Assembly (NCBI GenBank): GCA_963775805.1
Contig: CAVZKG010000001.1
Coordinates: 496,001-560,000 of the forward strand
DNA length: 64,000 nucleotides
From: JAFAMB01 sp963775805
GTDB lineage: Bacteria; Verrucomicrobiota; Verrucomicrobiia; Chthoniobacterales; JAFAMB01
Reading direction: 5' to 3'
Shown here: in pieces, positions 42,508 through 51,392 of the stretch
How positions within the stretch are numbered: position 1 is the stretch's first letter
Layout of the letters: every line of letters begins with the position of its first letter
The notes under the pieces: model-generated
The model's database searches: none
Told to the model about the DNA's origin: nothing
The model's input: only the letters and a program-made list of their open reading frames with translations
Program-made: the position numbers and the translations under genes

Positions 42508-43956
42508 ATGGAGAAAAACCAAAACGCCTTTCACATTGTTGATATTGCCACCAGCCCTCTCCACGCCCGGGCGGGAAAAACCCTCTTGGCTGCTTTGGTC
42601 GCAATTTTCTTCGGTCATTTAAACTGCATCGCTCAGACTCGGGCGGACGTTGCGCTGGACACTTCCACTGACAAGGCGGTGAAAACCGCTCCTCCGCTAC
42701 AGCCGGCTGAATCCGAAGAACACCAGGACTGGGCGATACACTTCGATGCAGTTGAGGTCATTCAGGGTCAGCCGGGATTTCATTCGCCGTACCGTGGGCC
42801 CCAAAGCCTTCCCGCAGATGATAACTTCCGGCAGACCACAGAGGCCGATTTGTTTTTCGCAGCTCGCCTTTGGCAGGGCGGCGAAATTTATTTCAATCCC
42901 GAGTATTATCAGGGATTCGGCCTCGGAGAGACGCATGGATTGGCAGCCTTTCCGAGTGCCGAAGCCTATAAGACAGGCCAGTTCCGCGGGGACATCAACA
43001 TCCCGCACATCTTTTTCAGGCAAGTGTGGGGGTTCGGAGGCGAGCAGGAACAATTGGACGCAGACGAGCTGCAACTTGCCGAAAAAGTCGATGTATCCCG
43101 ATTGACGCTACAGGTGGGAAGATTCGCCGTTACCGATTTTTTTGACAACAACGCCTATGCGCATGACCCGCGGGGCGATTTCTTGAACTGGGCGGCGATC
43201 GATGCCTTGGCATTTGACTACGCGGCAGACGCTCTCGGGTACGAGGAGGGCCTGTATCTTGAGCTAAACCAGAAGGCTTGGGCCGCGCGCTGGGGGATTT
43301 TTACGATCCCACACATACCAAATGTGAATGGAACGGACGGCCAATACCTCCGGGCATGGCAACAGGTAGCGGAACTGGAAGGGCGCTACACCCTCTGGAA
43401 TCACCCGGGAAAGGTGCGCCTCCTCGGCTACCTCGAAAGCGCATCGATGGGCAGCTATAAAGCCGCCGTGGTGAATTATCCACCGGGGGAGTCGGACATC
43501 GCCGACACCCGTCAGTACCGGTACACCTATGGTGTCGAGCTGAACGCCGAACAGGAAATTACGAAGGACCTTGGTGCCTTTCTCCGGCTCGCAATGCGGG
43601 ATCCGAATTACGAGGCTTACCAATTTTCTGATGCTTCTCGAAGTTTGGAAGTGGGTCTCTCGCTCAAAGGGTCCGATTGGAATCGACCAAATGACACGCT
43701 CGGCCTGGCGGAGATGCTGGATGGCATCGGCCACGCGGAAAAAGAATACTTAAACGATGGTGGCCTCGGCATTCTGGTCGGGGACGGTAAGTTGCCGCAC
43801 TACGGCCCCGAAAATGTGGTCGAGGCATACTACAATTGCGAATTGTATAAAGGCGTTAACCTGTCCCTTGACTATCAAATCGCGGCTGATCCCGGATTTA
43901 ATAAAGACCGGGGACCGATCAGTATCTTTTCTGCACGGTTGCGAGTTAAATTTTAG
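42508..43956 (+). CDS. Carbohydrate-type porin (OprB family)
   Basis: 482 residues. A long N-terminus holds a signal peptide (LLAALVAIFFGHLNCIAQ) and a hydrophilic stretch. The OprB hallmarks follow: WAIHFDAVEVIQGQPGFHSPYRG, PEYYQGFGLGETHGLAAFPS, FRQVWGFGGEQ, and the end ISIFSARLRVKF with a terminal Phe, as needed for barrel insertion. OprB-type porins pass sugars, and some serve manganese uptake. Because the Nramp gene is upstream and another channel gene is downstream, metal entry is possible here, but this is inferred from context. Confidence 0.85.
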   Translation: MEKNQNAFHIVDIATSPLHARAGKTLLAALVAIFFGHLNCIAQTRADVALDTSTDKAVKTAPPLQPAESEEHQDWAIHFDAVEVIQGQPGFHSPYRGPQSLPADDNFRQTTEADLFFAARLWQGGEIYFNPEYYQGFGLGETHGLAAFPSAEAYKTGQFRGDINIPHIFFRQVWGFGGEQEQLDADELQLAEKVDVSRLTLQVGRFAVTDFFDNNAYAHDPRGDFLNWAAIDALAFDYAADALGYEEGLYLELNQKAWAARWGIFTIPHIPNVNGTDGQYLRAWQQVAELEGRYTLWNHPGKVRLLGYLESASMGSYKAAVVNYPPGESDIADTRQYRYTYGVELNAEQEITKDLGAFLRLAMRDPNYEAYQFSDASRSLEVGLSLKGSDWNRPNDTLGLAEMLDGIGHAEKEYLNDGGLGILVGDGKLPHYGPENVVEAYYNCELYKGVNLSLDYQIAADPGFNKDRGPISIFSARLRVKF

Positions 43957-44009
43957 AACCCATTCGCTGAAGGAAAGGTCATATCGCTGGATTCGCCAGT
44001 AATTGCCAG

Positions 44010-44969
44010 ATGCATCAAGATCTCTATTGCGGACATCGCCCTTTCGAGGCTCTCGGCCTGAAAAAGCTGGTTTTAATGGGACTCGCCTCTTTAAGTGTTG
44101 TATTCGTTGGAATCGTTCCCCGCGCGCGTGCGGATTCGGACTCGTCGGATTCTGGCAAAGTAGCGACACCCGCTGCCTCCCAGCAATTCGATCGCAGCCA
44201 ATACAATCTTTTCAACCCGACTCCCGTGGCTAATCTTCGTGCCTTTATGCCGGATCGACCAAACGTGACGGACGGCCCTTATACGGTGGATCCAGGCCAT
44301 TGGATGTTCGAAATCGGCCTTTTCGAGTACACCCGCGACCGCTACAACAATCAGGACATTCGCCTCGACAGCTTCGCGACCGGAGACACGAATATCCGCC
44401 TTGGTATAACGAGCAATACGGAACTCGATTTCATTTTTACGGCCTACACCTATTCGGTCACAACCGACAAGAGCTCCGGAACGCAACTCAAGCAAAGCGG
44501 GTTCAGCGATTTCACGCTCCGATCGAAAATCAATCTTTTTGGAAATGACGGCGGTTCACTCGCAGTCGGTTTGATTCCATTTTTGACTTTTCCGAGCGGA
44601 GCCGACGGCATTGGCAACCGTGGTATCGCGGGCGGAATCGGATTGCCGGTACAGATCAATCTTCCTGCCGATTTCAGCTTATCCGCGGAAACAACAGTGC
44701 AGTCGATTCACGAGGCTGGAGGAGGCTCTCATTTTGATTATTTGAATTCGGTCAGCCTTGGGCACCCGATCACCAAACAACTGAGCACCTACATTGAATT
44801 CGCGACGGAAAGCAGCACAGAGCCTCACACGAGCTGGCTTGGCACGATTGACACCGCCCTCGTCTACCAGCCGGGAACAAACTGGCAATTCGATGCCGGA
44901 GTCAACATTGGGGTAACCCGCCCAGCGAACGATCTTTTCACCTTCGTCGGGATGGCCTGGCGCTATTAG
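44010..44969 (+). CDS. Outer-membrane channel of the MetA/phenol-degradation meta-pathway type
   Basis: 319 residues. The hydrophobic stretch KKLVLMGLASLSVVFVGIVPRARA fits a signal peptide, so a start at the second Met is possible. The pattern NVTDGPYTVDPGHWMFEIGLFEY, then LRLGITSNTELDF, KINLFGNDGGSLAVGLIPFLTFPSG and a terminal aromatic (FVGMAWRY) is that of the transporter family Pfam13557. It is a beta-barrel for small molecules with unknown ligand here. It follows the OprB-type porin by 53 bp and may belong to the same transcript. Confidence 0.75.
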   Translation: MHQDLYCGHRPFEALGLKKLVLMGLASLSVVFVGIVPRARADSDSSDSGKVATPAASQQFDRSQYNLFNPTPVANLRAFMPDRPNVTDGPYTVDPGHWMFEIGLFEYTRDRYNNQDIRLDSFATGDTNIRLGITSNTELDFIFTAYTYSVTTDKSSGTQLKQSGFSDFTLRSKINLFGNDGGSLAVGLIPFLTFPSGADGIGNRGIAGGIGLPVQINLPADFSLSAETTVQSIHEAGGGSHFDYLNSVSLGHPITKQLSTYIEFATESSTEPHTSWLGTIDTALVYQPGTNWQFDAGVNIGVTRPANDLFTFVGMAWRY

Positions 44970-45021
44970 TGCGCCAAATGCAATGGTTCTGCGATCTCAG
45001 CCGAATTTTTCTGGCCTGCTT

Positions 45022-45049
45022 TTGCGAAGTGCTCCGCACAGGCTAATCT
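45022..45049 (+). promoter_or_regulatory. Candidate sigma-70 promoter of the peroxiredoxin gene, possibly leaderless
   Basis: TTGCGA (45022-45027) and TAATCT (45044-45049) are spaced by 16 bases. Transcription should start about 6-7 bases later, close to the ATG at 45055, so the mRNA would have little or no leader. No ribosome binding site lies in the short gap. Confidence 0.45.
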
Positions 45050-45054
45050 GATAT

Positions 45055-45624
45055 ATGTCTCATTCCTTGGAGGTTCCGGCTAACCTTCCCATACCGCATG
45101 ATGATGGGGCTTGCGACCATCTCGAACGCATGCTTCTCCCTCAGTTATCCCTGGAATCGACCTCGGGAGATTTCGTCTCTCTCGCGTTGCTTCCCGGTCG
45201 AACGATCGTTTTCTGTTATCCACGAACCGGTGAGGCAGATCAACCGGTCCCGGCAGAATGGGACGCGATCCCCGGCGCGCGAGGATGCACGCCTCAATGT
45301 CGAGGATTTCGAGATCGTCATCAGGAACTGATCGCGGCGGGCGCGACCCACATCTTCGGGCTCAGTACTCAGGATACCCATTACCAACGTGAAGCGCTCG
45401 AAAGGCTTTCTCTTCCCTACCTCTTGCTAAGCGATCGAGACCTGGAACTGACTCACGCGCTCAATTTGCCAACATTCCAATTCAATTCGGTGACCCTTAT
45501 CAGACGCCTCACTCTGATCATCGACGAAGGTCGAATCACAAAAGCCCTTTACCCGGTGTTTCCGCCCGATCAGAGCGCGGCACAAACACTGAATTGGCTG
45601 ATCCAACATCGCCCCGCGAATTGA
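45055..45624 (+). CDS. Peroxiredoxin, CTPQC type
   Basis: 189 residues, thioredoxin fold. FCYPRTGEADQPVPAEWDAIPGARGCTPQCRGFRDRHQEL contains the peroxidatic Cys78 and a second Cys82, four residues later, the CTPQC variant of the AhpC/TSA superfamily. The rest fits: HIFGLSTQDTHYQREALERLSLPYLLLSDRDLEL. It probably reduces peroxides with a thiol donor, working with SOD from this region. No signal peptide. The next gene starts 18 bp downstream. Confidence 0.86.
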   Translation: MSHSLEVPANLPIPHDDGACDHLERMLLPQLSLESTSGDFVSLALLPGRTIVFCYPRTGEADQPVPAEWDAIPGARGCTPQCRGFRDRHQELIAAGATHIFGLSTQDTHYQREALERLSLPYLLLSDRDLELTHALNLPTFQFNSVTLIRRLTLIIDEGRITKALYPVFPPDQSAAQTLNWLIQHRPAN

Positions 45625-45641
45625 GCAATTGCCCTACGCTA

Positions 45642-46439
45642 GTGTCGAACCGGATCATTACGCTCCTCACCGACTTCGGAACCAAGGATTATTTTGTGGC
45701 CGCGATGAAGGGCGTCATCCTGACGCGCTGTTCAAAAGCCGCTCTAGTCGATATCACCCATTCAATTACACCGCAGAATATCCATGGCGCGGCATTCACG
45801 CTCAACGGCGCATTTCCCTGGTTCCCGGCTGGTTCTATCCACCTTGCAGTTGTCGACCCGGGGGTAGGCTCGGAGCGAAGACCCATACTTGTTGAAGCCG
45901 GTTCGCACCTGTTCGTTGGACCCGATAATGGTCTTTTCACGCTGATTCTGGACCAGTTTCCTGACGCCCTAGTTCGCCACTTGACGAATAGCGCCTTTTT
46001 TCTGCCTAACCCGAGCTCGACATTCCATGGAAGAGATATTTTCGCTCCGGTCGCTGCCGCGTTGGCGACAGGAATTCCGCCAAAGGACTTTGGCCCGATC
46101 GCTGGAAATCCAGTTCGCCTGGAACTGTTGCAATCTGTTTCCGAGTTGGATGGTTCCTTGACCGGAAAAATTATTCATATCGATCATTTCGGAAATTGCG
46201 TTACGAATTTACCAGGGCACCTGTTTCCAAGCACTGCTCCTCCATTTGTCCTGCAGGTCAGGGATTGCGTTGTTCAGAGTTTGGAACACTCCTACACCGC
46301 GGGTGCGCTGCACCCGAAGAAACCGTTTCTGATTCGTGGCAGCGCCGGTTTCCTGGAAATCTCGCTATTTTCCGATTCGGCCGAACGCACATTCGGAATC
46401 TCGGTCTCCGACCCGGTCCGCCTCACTTGGAGTAAGTAA
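45642..46439 (+). CDS. DUF62 family protein (SAM hydroxide adenosyltransferase type)
   Basis: 265 residues from GTG 45642 (SNRIITLLTDFGTKDYFVAAMKG). Family motifs: LLTDFG with the SAM-site Asp, then ITHSITPQNIHGAAF, HLAVVDPGVGSERRPI, FVGPDNGLFT and the C-terminal HIDHFGNCVTNLPG with a basic RHV-like site. Members split SAM to adenosine and methionine using water; halogenase relatives differ in the chloride loop. The reason for this activity in the cell is unknown. It lies 18 bp after the peroxiredoxin gene. Confidence 0.9.
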   Translation: MSNRIITLLTDFGTKDYFVAAMKGVILTRCSKAALVDITHSITPQNIHGAAFTLNGAFPWFPAGSIHLAVVDPGVGSERRPILVEAGSHLFVGPDNGLFTLILDQFPDALVRHLTNSAFFLPNPSSTFHGRDIFAPVAAALATGIPPKDFGPIAGNPVRLELLQSVSELDGSLTGKIIHIDHFGNCVTNLPGHLFPSTAPPFVLQVRDCVVQSLEHSYTAGALHPKKPFLIRGSAGFLEISLFSDSAERTFGISVSDPVRLTWSK

Positions 46440-46517
46440 TTCCGCAGTTGCCTTGGAGGCTGGTGCAGCGGAATTCTTACGGTAAGCAGCAAAATCTCAC
46501 ACTGCGAATTCGCAATT

Positions 46518-46955
46518 ATGTCCTCTGCTTCTTCACGGATCAATTCCATCGATCAGCTCCGCGCCCTTTTCCCAAATACCGCTCCCGAAGCTCTCGGAGT
46601 CGAGATAGTCTCCGTAGATGCCGACCATCTGCTTCTTCGGATGCCAATGTCGGACCGCGCTCGACAACCGCTCGGCCTATTGCATGGCGGCATATCGATG
46701 GTGCTCGCCGAAACGGCGGCCAGCGTCCACGCCTGCTGGGGTATCGATCTGAACCAGACGGTCCCCGTAGGAATCGAAATCAACGGCAGCCACATCCGCT
46801 CCGCATCTGACGGTCATATTCTGGCCAGGGCTTCGATTCTCCGGCACTCATCCAAGCTGGTAGTGCACACGGTTGAAATCTCACATGAAGAATCGGGCCG
46901 AACCCTCTGCGTCGCTCGCGTAACGAATTTCTACATGGCGGTGGCGCCCCGCTAG
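46518..46955 (+). CDS. PaaI-type hotdog thioesterase
   Basis: 145 residues with the hotdog fold. The active segment is GLLHGGISMVLAETAASVHACWG with HGG and the catalytic Glu/Asp positions, then VPVGIEINGSHIRSASDGHILARASILRHSSKLVVHTVEI. Substrate is an acyl-CoA, for example an aromatic CoA or 1,4-dihydroxy-2-naphthoyl-CoA (MenI role). Both are possible from sequence. No paa or men genes are near. It stands 78 bp after the DUF62 gene. Confidence 0.88.
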   Translation: MSSASSRINSIDQLRALFPNTAPEALGVEIVSVDADHLLLRMPMSDRARQPLGLLHGGISMVLAETAASVHACWGIDLNQTVPVGIEINGSHIRSASDGHILARASILRHSSKLVVHTVEISHEESGRTLCVARVTNFYMAVAPR

Positions 46956-46968
46956 AAGCGGGGGATGG

Positions 46969-47006
46969 AGTTCGAGGTTCAAAGTTCCGAGTTCGGAGCT
47001 CCGGGT
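46969..47006. repeat. Low-complexity repeat family A, site 3
   Basis: GGAGTTCGAGGTTC and AGTTCCGAGTTCGGAG follow the thioesterase stop, with a second block of the same family at 47141-47180 before the ptsI stop. The gap of 228 bp between holds no gene. Confidence 0.65.
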
Positions 47007-47140
47007 TTTGTCCCGGGGACAATCGGATAGTAGTGTTTTTCTCACGATACCAGGCACCTCGCGCCTGAGTTCAAAGCCGAAACAAAATCCGCCCAAGCCC
47101 AACGATTCCCAAACCTCGATCCCGGAATTTTGCCCTCACT

Positions 47141-47180
47141 CTGAACCCGGAACTCCGAACTTCGAACCCGGAACTCCGCC
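47141..47180. repeat. Low-complexity repeat family A, site 4
   Basis: Units GAACCCGGAACTCCGAAC and TTCGAACCCGGAAC stand directly before the ptsI stop codon. The composition matches the other family A sites, read on the opposite strand to site 3. Confidence 0.65.
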
Positions 47181-47183
47181 CCC

Positions 47184-48938
47184 CTAACCAAGCAATTCTG
47201 GGTAATGCTTCCGCGCGACTTCTTCGCATCGGGCCAGAATGTCAGTTGCCGACGTCAATCCACGTGATTCTTCGAGCAAATTGGTGCATTCCTTTGTGTC
47301 CAAGGTCTGCACTGCCTTCTTGACCCTGGGAACTAATCCCGCGCTGACACTTAATTCGTCAACGCCAAGCGCCAGCAGCAGCGGTGTCAGCGTGATTTCA
47401 CCTGCCATCTCACCGCAGACACCCACCCAAATGCCGTGGGAGTGAGCAGCCTCAACCGTCATTTCGATGAGTCGGATAATCGCCGGATGCGTCGGCTCGT
47501 AAAGATGCGCGATCCGCTCGTTTACACGGTCAACGGCAATCGTATACTGAATCAAGTCGTTCGTACCGATACTGAAAAAATCGACTTCTTTCGCCAATGC
47601 GTCCGCGACCAGGACAGCACTCGGGACCTCAATCATGATCCCCATCTCGATATCTTCCTTAAAGGGTTTGCCCTCTGCGCGGAGTTCCGCCTTGCAACTC
47701 TCCAGAACCTCTTTTGCCTGATGAAGTTCGGAGAGGCCGGAGATCATTGGAAACATCATCCGAACATTTCCGAGAGCGCTCACGCGCAGGATTGCACGAA
47801 GTTGTGCCTTGAATATATCGGGTCTCTCAAGACAAAAACGGATCGCACGGCATCCAAGGAACGGGTTAATTTCCGTCGGCAGATGGGAGTGACTTAAAAA
47901 TTTGTCTCCCCCGATATCGAGAGTTCGAATAATGACCGATTCCGGTTGCATTGCCTCCGCCACAGCCCGGTAAGCTTTGTACTGTTCTTCCTCCGTCGGT
48001 AAATCAGTCTTGTTAAGGAAGAAAAACTCGGTCCGATACAGCCCGATTCCTTCCGCTCCGGCTTCGATGACCAACGGAATATCTTCTGGAAGCTCAATGT
48101 TCGCTGAAAGTATGACATGACGCCCGTCCGCCGTCGTACTGGCCGTGTCGCGGAGTCCCGTCAGGACTTCCTCGACATGCTCCAGCTTGACTTCAATTTC
48201 ACCGTATTCCCAAAGCGTTTGATCGCTCGGATTGAGAATCACCAACCCGTTCGTCCCATCCAGGAGGACGTGCTCTCCAGCTCGCAACGTTTCAGAGATA
48301 TCTTTCAGCCCGACCACCGCCGGGATATTGAGCGATCGCGCCATGATCGCGGTGTGCGAGGTTCGGCTACCCACGTCGGTCGCGAAACCAAGCACCAGTT
48401 GCCGATTCAACATCGCCGTGTCCGAGGGCGTGACGTTATGAGCGACAACGATCTGTGGCAGATCCAGTGTCCCGAGGGTCTTAGTTGTTCTCCCAAGAAG
48501 ATTACGAATCACTCGTTTGGTAACGTCGTGGATATCAAACGCTCGTTCCCGCAGGTAGGGATCGTCGATTTCGCTTAACGTTTGTGCGTATCGATTGGCG
48601 ACTTCGGAGAAGACGAATTCCACATTCAACTTCTCTTTCTCAAGGTTTCGGAGCACCTCGTCGATCAGCGTGCGATCCTCCACAACCAGCAAATGCGCAT
48701 CAAAAATACTGGCATCCTTGGCCCCGATCGCTTCGGCGATCCGCTGCTGCATTTCGAGAATCTGCGCTCGAGTTGCTATCAGGGCGCTTTCAAACCGAAC
48801 GATTTCCTTAGCCACCTCAGAATCGTCGACTCTACGTTTCGGCGGCTCTTCGTCATCCGGCTTATGAAGAAAAACCACACCTCGCGCAATCCCCGGAGCA
48901 ACACCAACTCCGTGAAATCTTACCTCCTGTGCGCTCAT
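47184..48938 (-). CDS. ptsI: Phosphotransferase system enzyme I
   Basis: Enzyme I takes a phosphate from phosphoenolpyruvate and hands it to HPr. 584 residues. The HPr-binding N-terminal part has FHGVGVAPGIARGVVF, and the phospho-His195 lies in GSRTSHTAIMARS. The PEP-binding TIM barrel follows with EGIGLYRTEFFFLN, IIRTLDIGGDK, INPFLGCRAIRF and DFFSIGTNDLIQYT, VGVCGEMAG. It lies 7 bp after ptsH. Typical of the non-transporting PTS in bacteria with HprK. Confidence 0.95.
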   Translation of the reverse strand: MSAQEVRFHGVGVAPGIARGVVFLHKPDDEEPPKRRVDDSEVAKEIVRFESALIATRAQILEMQQRIAEAIGAKDASIFDAHLLVVEDRTLIDEVLRNLEKEKLNVEFVFSEVANRYAQTLSEIDDPYLRERAFDIHDVTKRVIRNLLGRTTKTLGTLDLPQIVVAHNVTPSDTAMLNRQLVLGFATDVGSRTSHTAIMARSLNIPAVVGLKDISETLRAGEHVLLDGTNGLVILNPSDQTLWEYGEIEVKLEHVEEVLTGLRDTASTTADGRHVILSANIELPEDIPLVIEAGAEGIGLYRTEFFFLNKTDLPTEEEQYKAYRAVAEAMQPESVIIRTLDIGGDKFLSHSHLPTEINPFLGCRAIRFCLERPDIFKAQLRAILRVSALGNVRMMFPMISGLSELHQAKEVLESCKAELRAEGKPFKEDIEMGIMIEVPSAVLVADALAKEVDFFSIGTNDLIQYTIAVDRVNERIAHLYEPTHPAIIRLIEMTVEAAHSHGIWVGVCGEMAGEITLTPLLLALGVDELSVSAGLVPRVKKAVQTLDTKECTNLLEESRGLTSATDILARCEEVARKHYPELLG

Positions 48939-48945
48939 TCAGGTC

Positions 48946-49245
48946 TTATTCCTCATCGAACCGTTTCTGAATCAAAAGTTCGAGTTCCTGAATAGCTTGT
49001 TCAGCGTCTGCGCCTTCGGCAGAAATGATAAGTTTAGTCCCTTGGCCTGCAGCGAGCATCATGAGTCCCATAATGCTTTTGCCGTTCACCTGTTCTCCGG
49101 CTTTCTCAACCCAGATCTCGGCCCTGTGCTTGTTTGCTGCGCGAACGAACATAGCAGCGGGGCGGGCGTGTAAGCCGAGCTTGTTCAAAATGGTGATTTC
49201 TTTTTGAACCTTTGCGGCAGCCTGTCGCTTACCCAGTAAACCCAT
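48946..49245 (-). CDS. ptsH: Phosphocarrier protein HPr
   Basis: 99 residues from ATG 49245, with a TGATG overlap to the hprK stop. His26 in LGLHARPAAMF accepts phosphate from enzyme I, and Ser57 in NGKSIMGLMML is the site HprK acts on. The first 15 residues (MGLLGKRQAAAKVQ) are an extension before the HPr fold. The presence of both sites with HprK means that phosphorylation of the serine can be used for regulation. Confidence 0.94.
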   Translation of the reverse strand: MGLLGKRQAAAKVQKEITILNKLGLHARPAAMFVRAANKHRAEIWVEKAGEQVNGKSIMGLMMLAAGQGTKLIISAEGADAEQAIQELELLIQKRFDEE

Positions 49246-50201
49246 CACATCTCCTTACTCACTTGCATTAAATTCAGCAATCGTTGATTAAATTCCACTG
49301 CGCTGTTTTGACCAAGGCTTTTCAGCTTTTGGTCGAGCGCGGCCACCTCCACCAGCCTGGCCACATCACGGCCAGTCCGGACCGGGATGGTGATGTGCGG
49401 AATGCGGATCCCCAGAATTTCGTAAAACTCTTGCTCAAGTCCAATCCTGTCAACTTCTTCAAGCTCTTGCCAGTCCTTGAGCGTCACCACGAGGTCAAGC
49501 CGCTTTTCAATCCGAATGCTACCAACTCCAAAGATAGAGGCGACATTAATAATTCCAAGCCCTCGCACTTCCATGTGATACCGTGTCAAATCCGGAGCAG
49601 TACCGACCAGTTCACGCCCGTCCAGAACTCTAAACCGGGTAACATCATCGCTCACGAGGCTATATCCACGCTCGATCAACCCGAGAACGCACTCGCTCTT
49701 TCCAACCCCGCTCGAGCCGCGAATCAATGCACCGATACCCATGATGTCGACCATGCTCCCATGCTCTGTCGTCACAGGAGCGAAATCCATTTCCAACCCA
49801 ATCGTCGCGGCGTTAATAAATCGCATCGTGACCATCGGCGTCCGAAAAATCGCGATATCCAGGCGGGTCGCGGCATCGGACAACGCCTTTGGCACAGGCA
49901 AATGCCTGGATAAAACGATACACGGAATCGACCGATCACACAGCTGCGAACATCTGGTCTGCTGCTCGATCTCCGGCAAACTCTTTAAATAACTTGCTTC
50001 CGCATTGCCAAGCACTTGGATCCGTTTTCCCGCGAAATAGGTGAAAAATCCGGAAAGTGCCAAGCCGGGCCGGTTGATCGTCGGTTCGCGGATTTTTCGG
50101 TCAAACCCCCGAGCTGGTCCGACGAGTTTAAGCTGCAAAGCCTCCGCATGCCGCGTGTAAAATTCGCCAACCCTGATAAAAGGTAACTTCCCTTGTCTCA
50201 T
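49245..50201 (-). CDS. hprK: HPr kinase/phosphorylase HprK
   Basis: Bifunctional enzyme that phosphorylates or dephosphorylates the regulatory serine of HPr. 318 residues. The N-terminal domain is standard; the C-terminal catalytic part has Walker A GSSGVGKS at 162-169, the catalytic His147 in TTEHGSMVDI, LVSDD (metal) and the signature MEVRGLGIINVASIFG. It is the first gene of hprK-ptsH-ptsI on the minus strand. Its role is usually catabolite control or, in Gram-negatives, cell-envelope or nitrogen signalling. Confidence 0.95.
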   Translation of the reverse strand: MRQGKLPFIRVGEFYTRHAEALQLKLVGPARGFDRKIREPTINRPGLALSGFFTYFAGKRIQVLGNAEASYLKSLPEIEQQTRCSQLCDRSIPCIVLSRHLPVPKALSDAATRLDIAIFRTPMVTMRFINAATIGLEMDFAPVTTEHGSMVDIMGIGALIRGSSGVGKSECVLGLIERGYSLVSDDVTRFRVLDGRELVGTAPDLTRYHMEVRGLGIINVASIFGVGSIRIEKRLDLVVTLKDWQELEEVDRIGLEQEFYEILGIRIPHITIPVRTGRDVARLVEVAALDQKLKSLGQNSAVEFNQRLLNLMQVSKEM

Positions 50202-50349
50202 TCTTTGGCAGATTGATTTCTCACGTTTGGCAGATGCGTTTTCACAAACTTCCTAGGGACGGGTCACAGCTTTACCCCGGGCAATAGTAGCAAAATTTTG
50301 CTGCGCATCCATTGCATTTAATGCGCACACTTTGCACGCCAAATAGCAT

Positions 50350-50385
50350 AAAAATCTCGCTAGCGAGCGTGCATGCGAGATTTTT
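50350..50385. terminator. Bidirectional terminator-like hairpin
   Basis: A perfect 11-bp stem with an A-run on the left and TTTTT on the right, loop of 14. The loop can fold further (CTCGCTAGCGAG). It would end transcripts from either side. Confidence 0.65.
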
Positions 50386-50540
50386 GCACCACCCGGCCGC
50401 TCACGAAGCGCCTGGGGATCGATCGAACCCCAACGAAGTGGCCAGACTCCGGCCTGGTCCGTGCGGTTCGGGAGCGCCATCGATCGGACGGCGTTTCTCC
50501 CGCCTCCATGACGAGAGCAGGAGGCCCAGCGGTATTTCCT

Positions 50541-50572
50541 GATGCAAGCTGCTTCTCCGAGCAGCTTGCATC
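50541..50572 (-). terminator. Long hairpin after hpf
   Basis: A 13-bp perfect stem with a 6-base loop, starting 39 bp after the hpf stop in transcription direction. There is no T-run afterwards, so it may be a stabilising or processing hairpin rather than a classical terminator. Confidence 0.5.
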
Positions 50573-50610
50573 GTTAAATCTCCTACAAGTCTAAATAGCT
50601 TGCGAGAGAT

Positions 50611-51246
50611 CTAGTTAAATGTCGGTTCGATTAAGCCGAAGTCCCCGTTCTTCCGCCGGTAGATGACGTTTACCCGTTCCGTCTTCGCGTTCAGGAAAAC
50701 CAGAAACTGTTTCGTTGACATCTCAATCTGAAGAACAGCCTCATCGATAAACATTGGCTTCACAGGATATTTTTCGCTGTGAATCAATGATGGCTCGCCC
50801 GGATCGGTTTCTGTCTCCGGCTCCGATTCAAGTTTGTCAGCGCTGTCGCTTCTCTTCCATTCGTCGCGGCCATCGACCCATTGCCAGCGCAACACTTTCT
50901 CTTCGAGATGTCGGACCGTGTCTTTTCGGGGCCGGTGCTGCCGCATGAGGCGGGTTTTGTACTTGCGCATCTGCTGCCCGATTTTGTCAACGACCTCGTC
51001 AACCGAGACGTACATGTCATCGCTGACGGCCGTGGCCTCCAGCGTAATATGATTGCTGCAATGCAAAATCACCTCTGCCATGTGACGGTATTTCTGAACA
51101 TCCATGATTATTTGTACTTCGATAATCTTTGGATAATCAAGATGGAGGCCTGCCAACCGACGTCGGCAATACTCTTTCATCGCATCCGTGACGCTGACAT
51201 GCCTCCCAGTCACCTGGATTGGTGGATTTGCATTCTGAATCTGCAT
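50611..51246 (-). CDS. hpf: Long-form hibernation-promoting factor
   Basis: Binds the 30S subunit and brings 70S ribosomes into dormant 100S pairs. 211 residues from ATG 51246 (MQIQNANPPIQVTGRHVSVTDAMKEY). The N-terminal RaiA-like domain runs to about residue 115. The C-terminal dimerisation domain is at VKPMFIDEAVLQIEMSTKQFLVFLNAKTERVNVIYRRKNGDFGLIEP. The C-terminus shows it to be the long type. It is the last gene of the lpt-region transcript, though a 146-bp gap after lptB may carry its own promoter. Confidence 0.93.
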   Translation of the reverse strand: MQIQNANPPIQVTGRHVSVTDAMKEYCRRRLAGLHLDYPKIIEVQIIMDVQKYRHMAEVILHCSNHITLEATAVSDDMYVSVDEVVDKIGQQMRKYKTRLMRQHRPRKDTVRHLEEKVLRWQWVDGRDEWKRSDSADKLESEPETETDPGEPSLIHSEKYPVKPMFIDEAVLQIEMSTKQFLVFLNAKTERVNVIYRRKNGDFGLIEPTFN

Positions 51247-51392
51247 AGTTGGGCGCTTTCTAGTTTTTGGGTTAAGGACCGCTGATCGGTCCGATGAAAG
51301 GGAGAGAAAGCACAAAACGTACCCGCCGTGCCAAGAGCCGTCTTAGTCGGCTCCGATCAGGGGAACACAGAATTGCCCGCATAGCTCGAGGG

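Larger units (their letters stand above)
50202..50610. other. 409-bp intergenic region between hpf and hprK with two perfect hairpins
   Basis: An 11-bp stem AAAAATCTCGC / GCGAGATTTTT at 50350-50385 reads as a bidirectional terminator with A and T tails. A 13-bp stem GATGCAAGCTGCT / AGCAGCTTGCATC with a 6-base loop lies at 50541-50572, about 40 bp after hpf. No protein gene with plausible codon use fits here. The sequence between the hairpins is GC-rich and could make an RNA of about 200 bases. Confidence 0.6.

Noticed and set aside
50253..50480. 75-codon frame between hpf and hprK
   Set aside because: The translation is basic, with no helix or strand pattern, and overlaps the terminator-like hairpin. 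An RNA is more likely.
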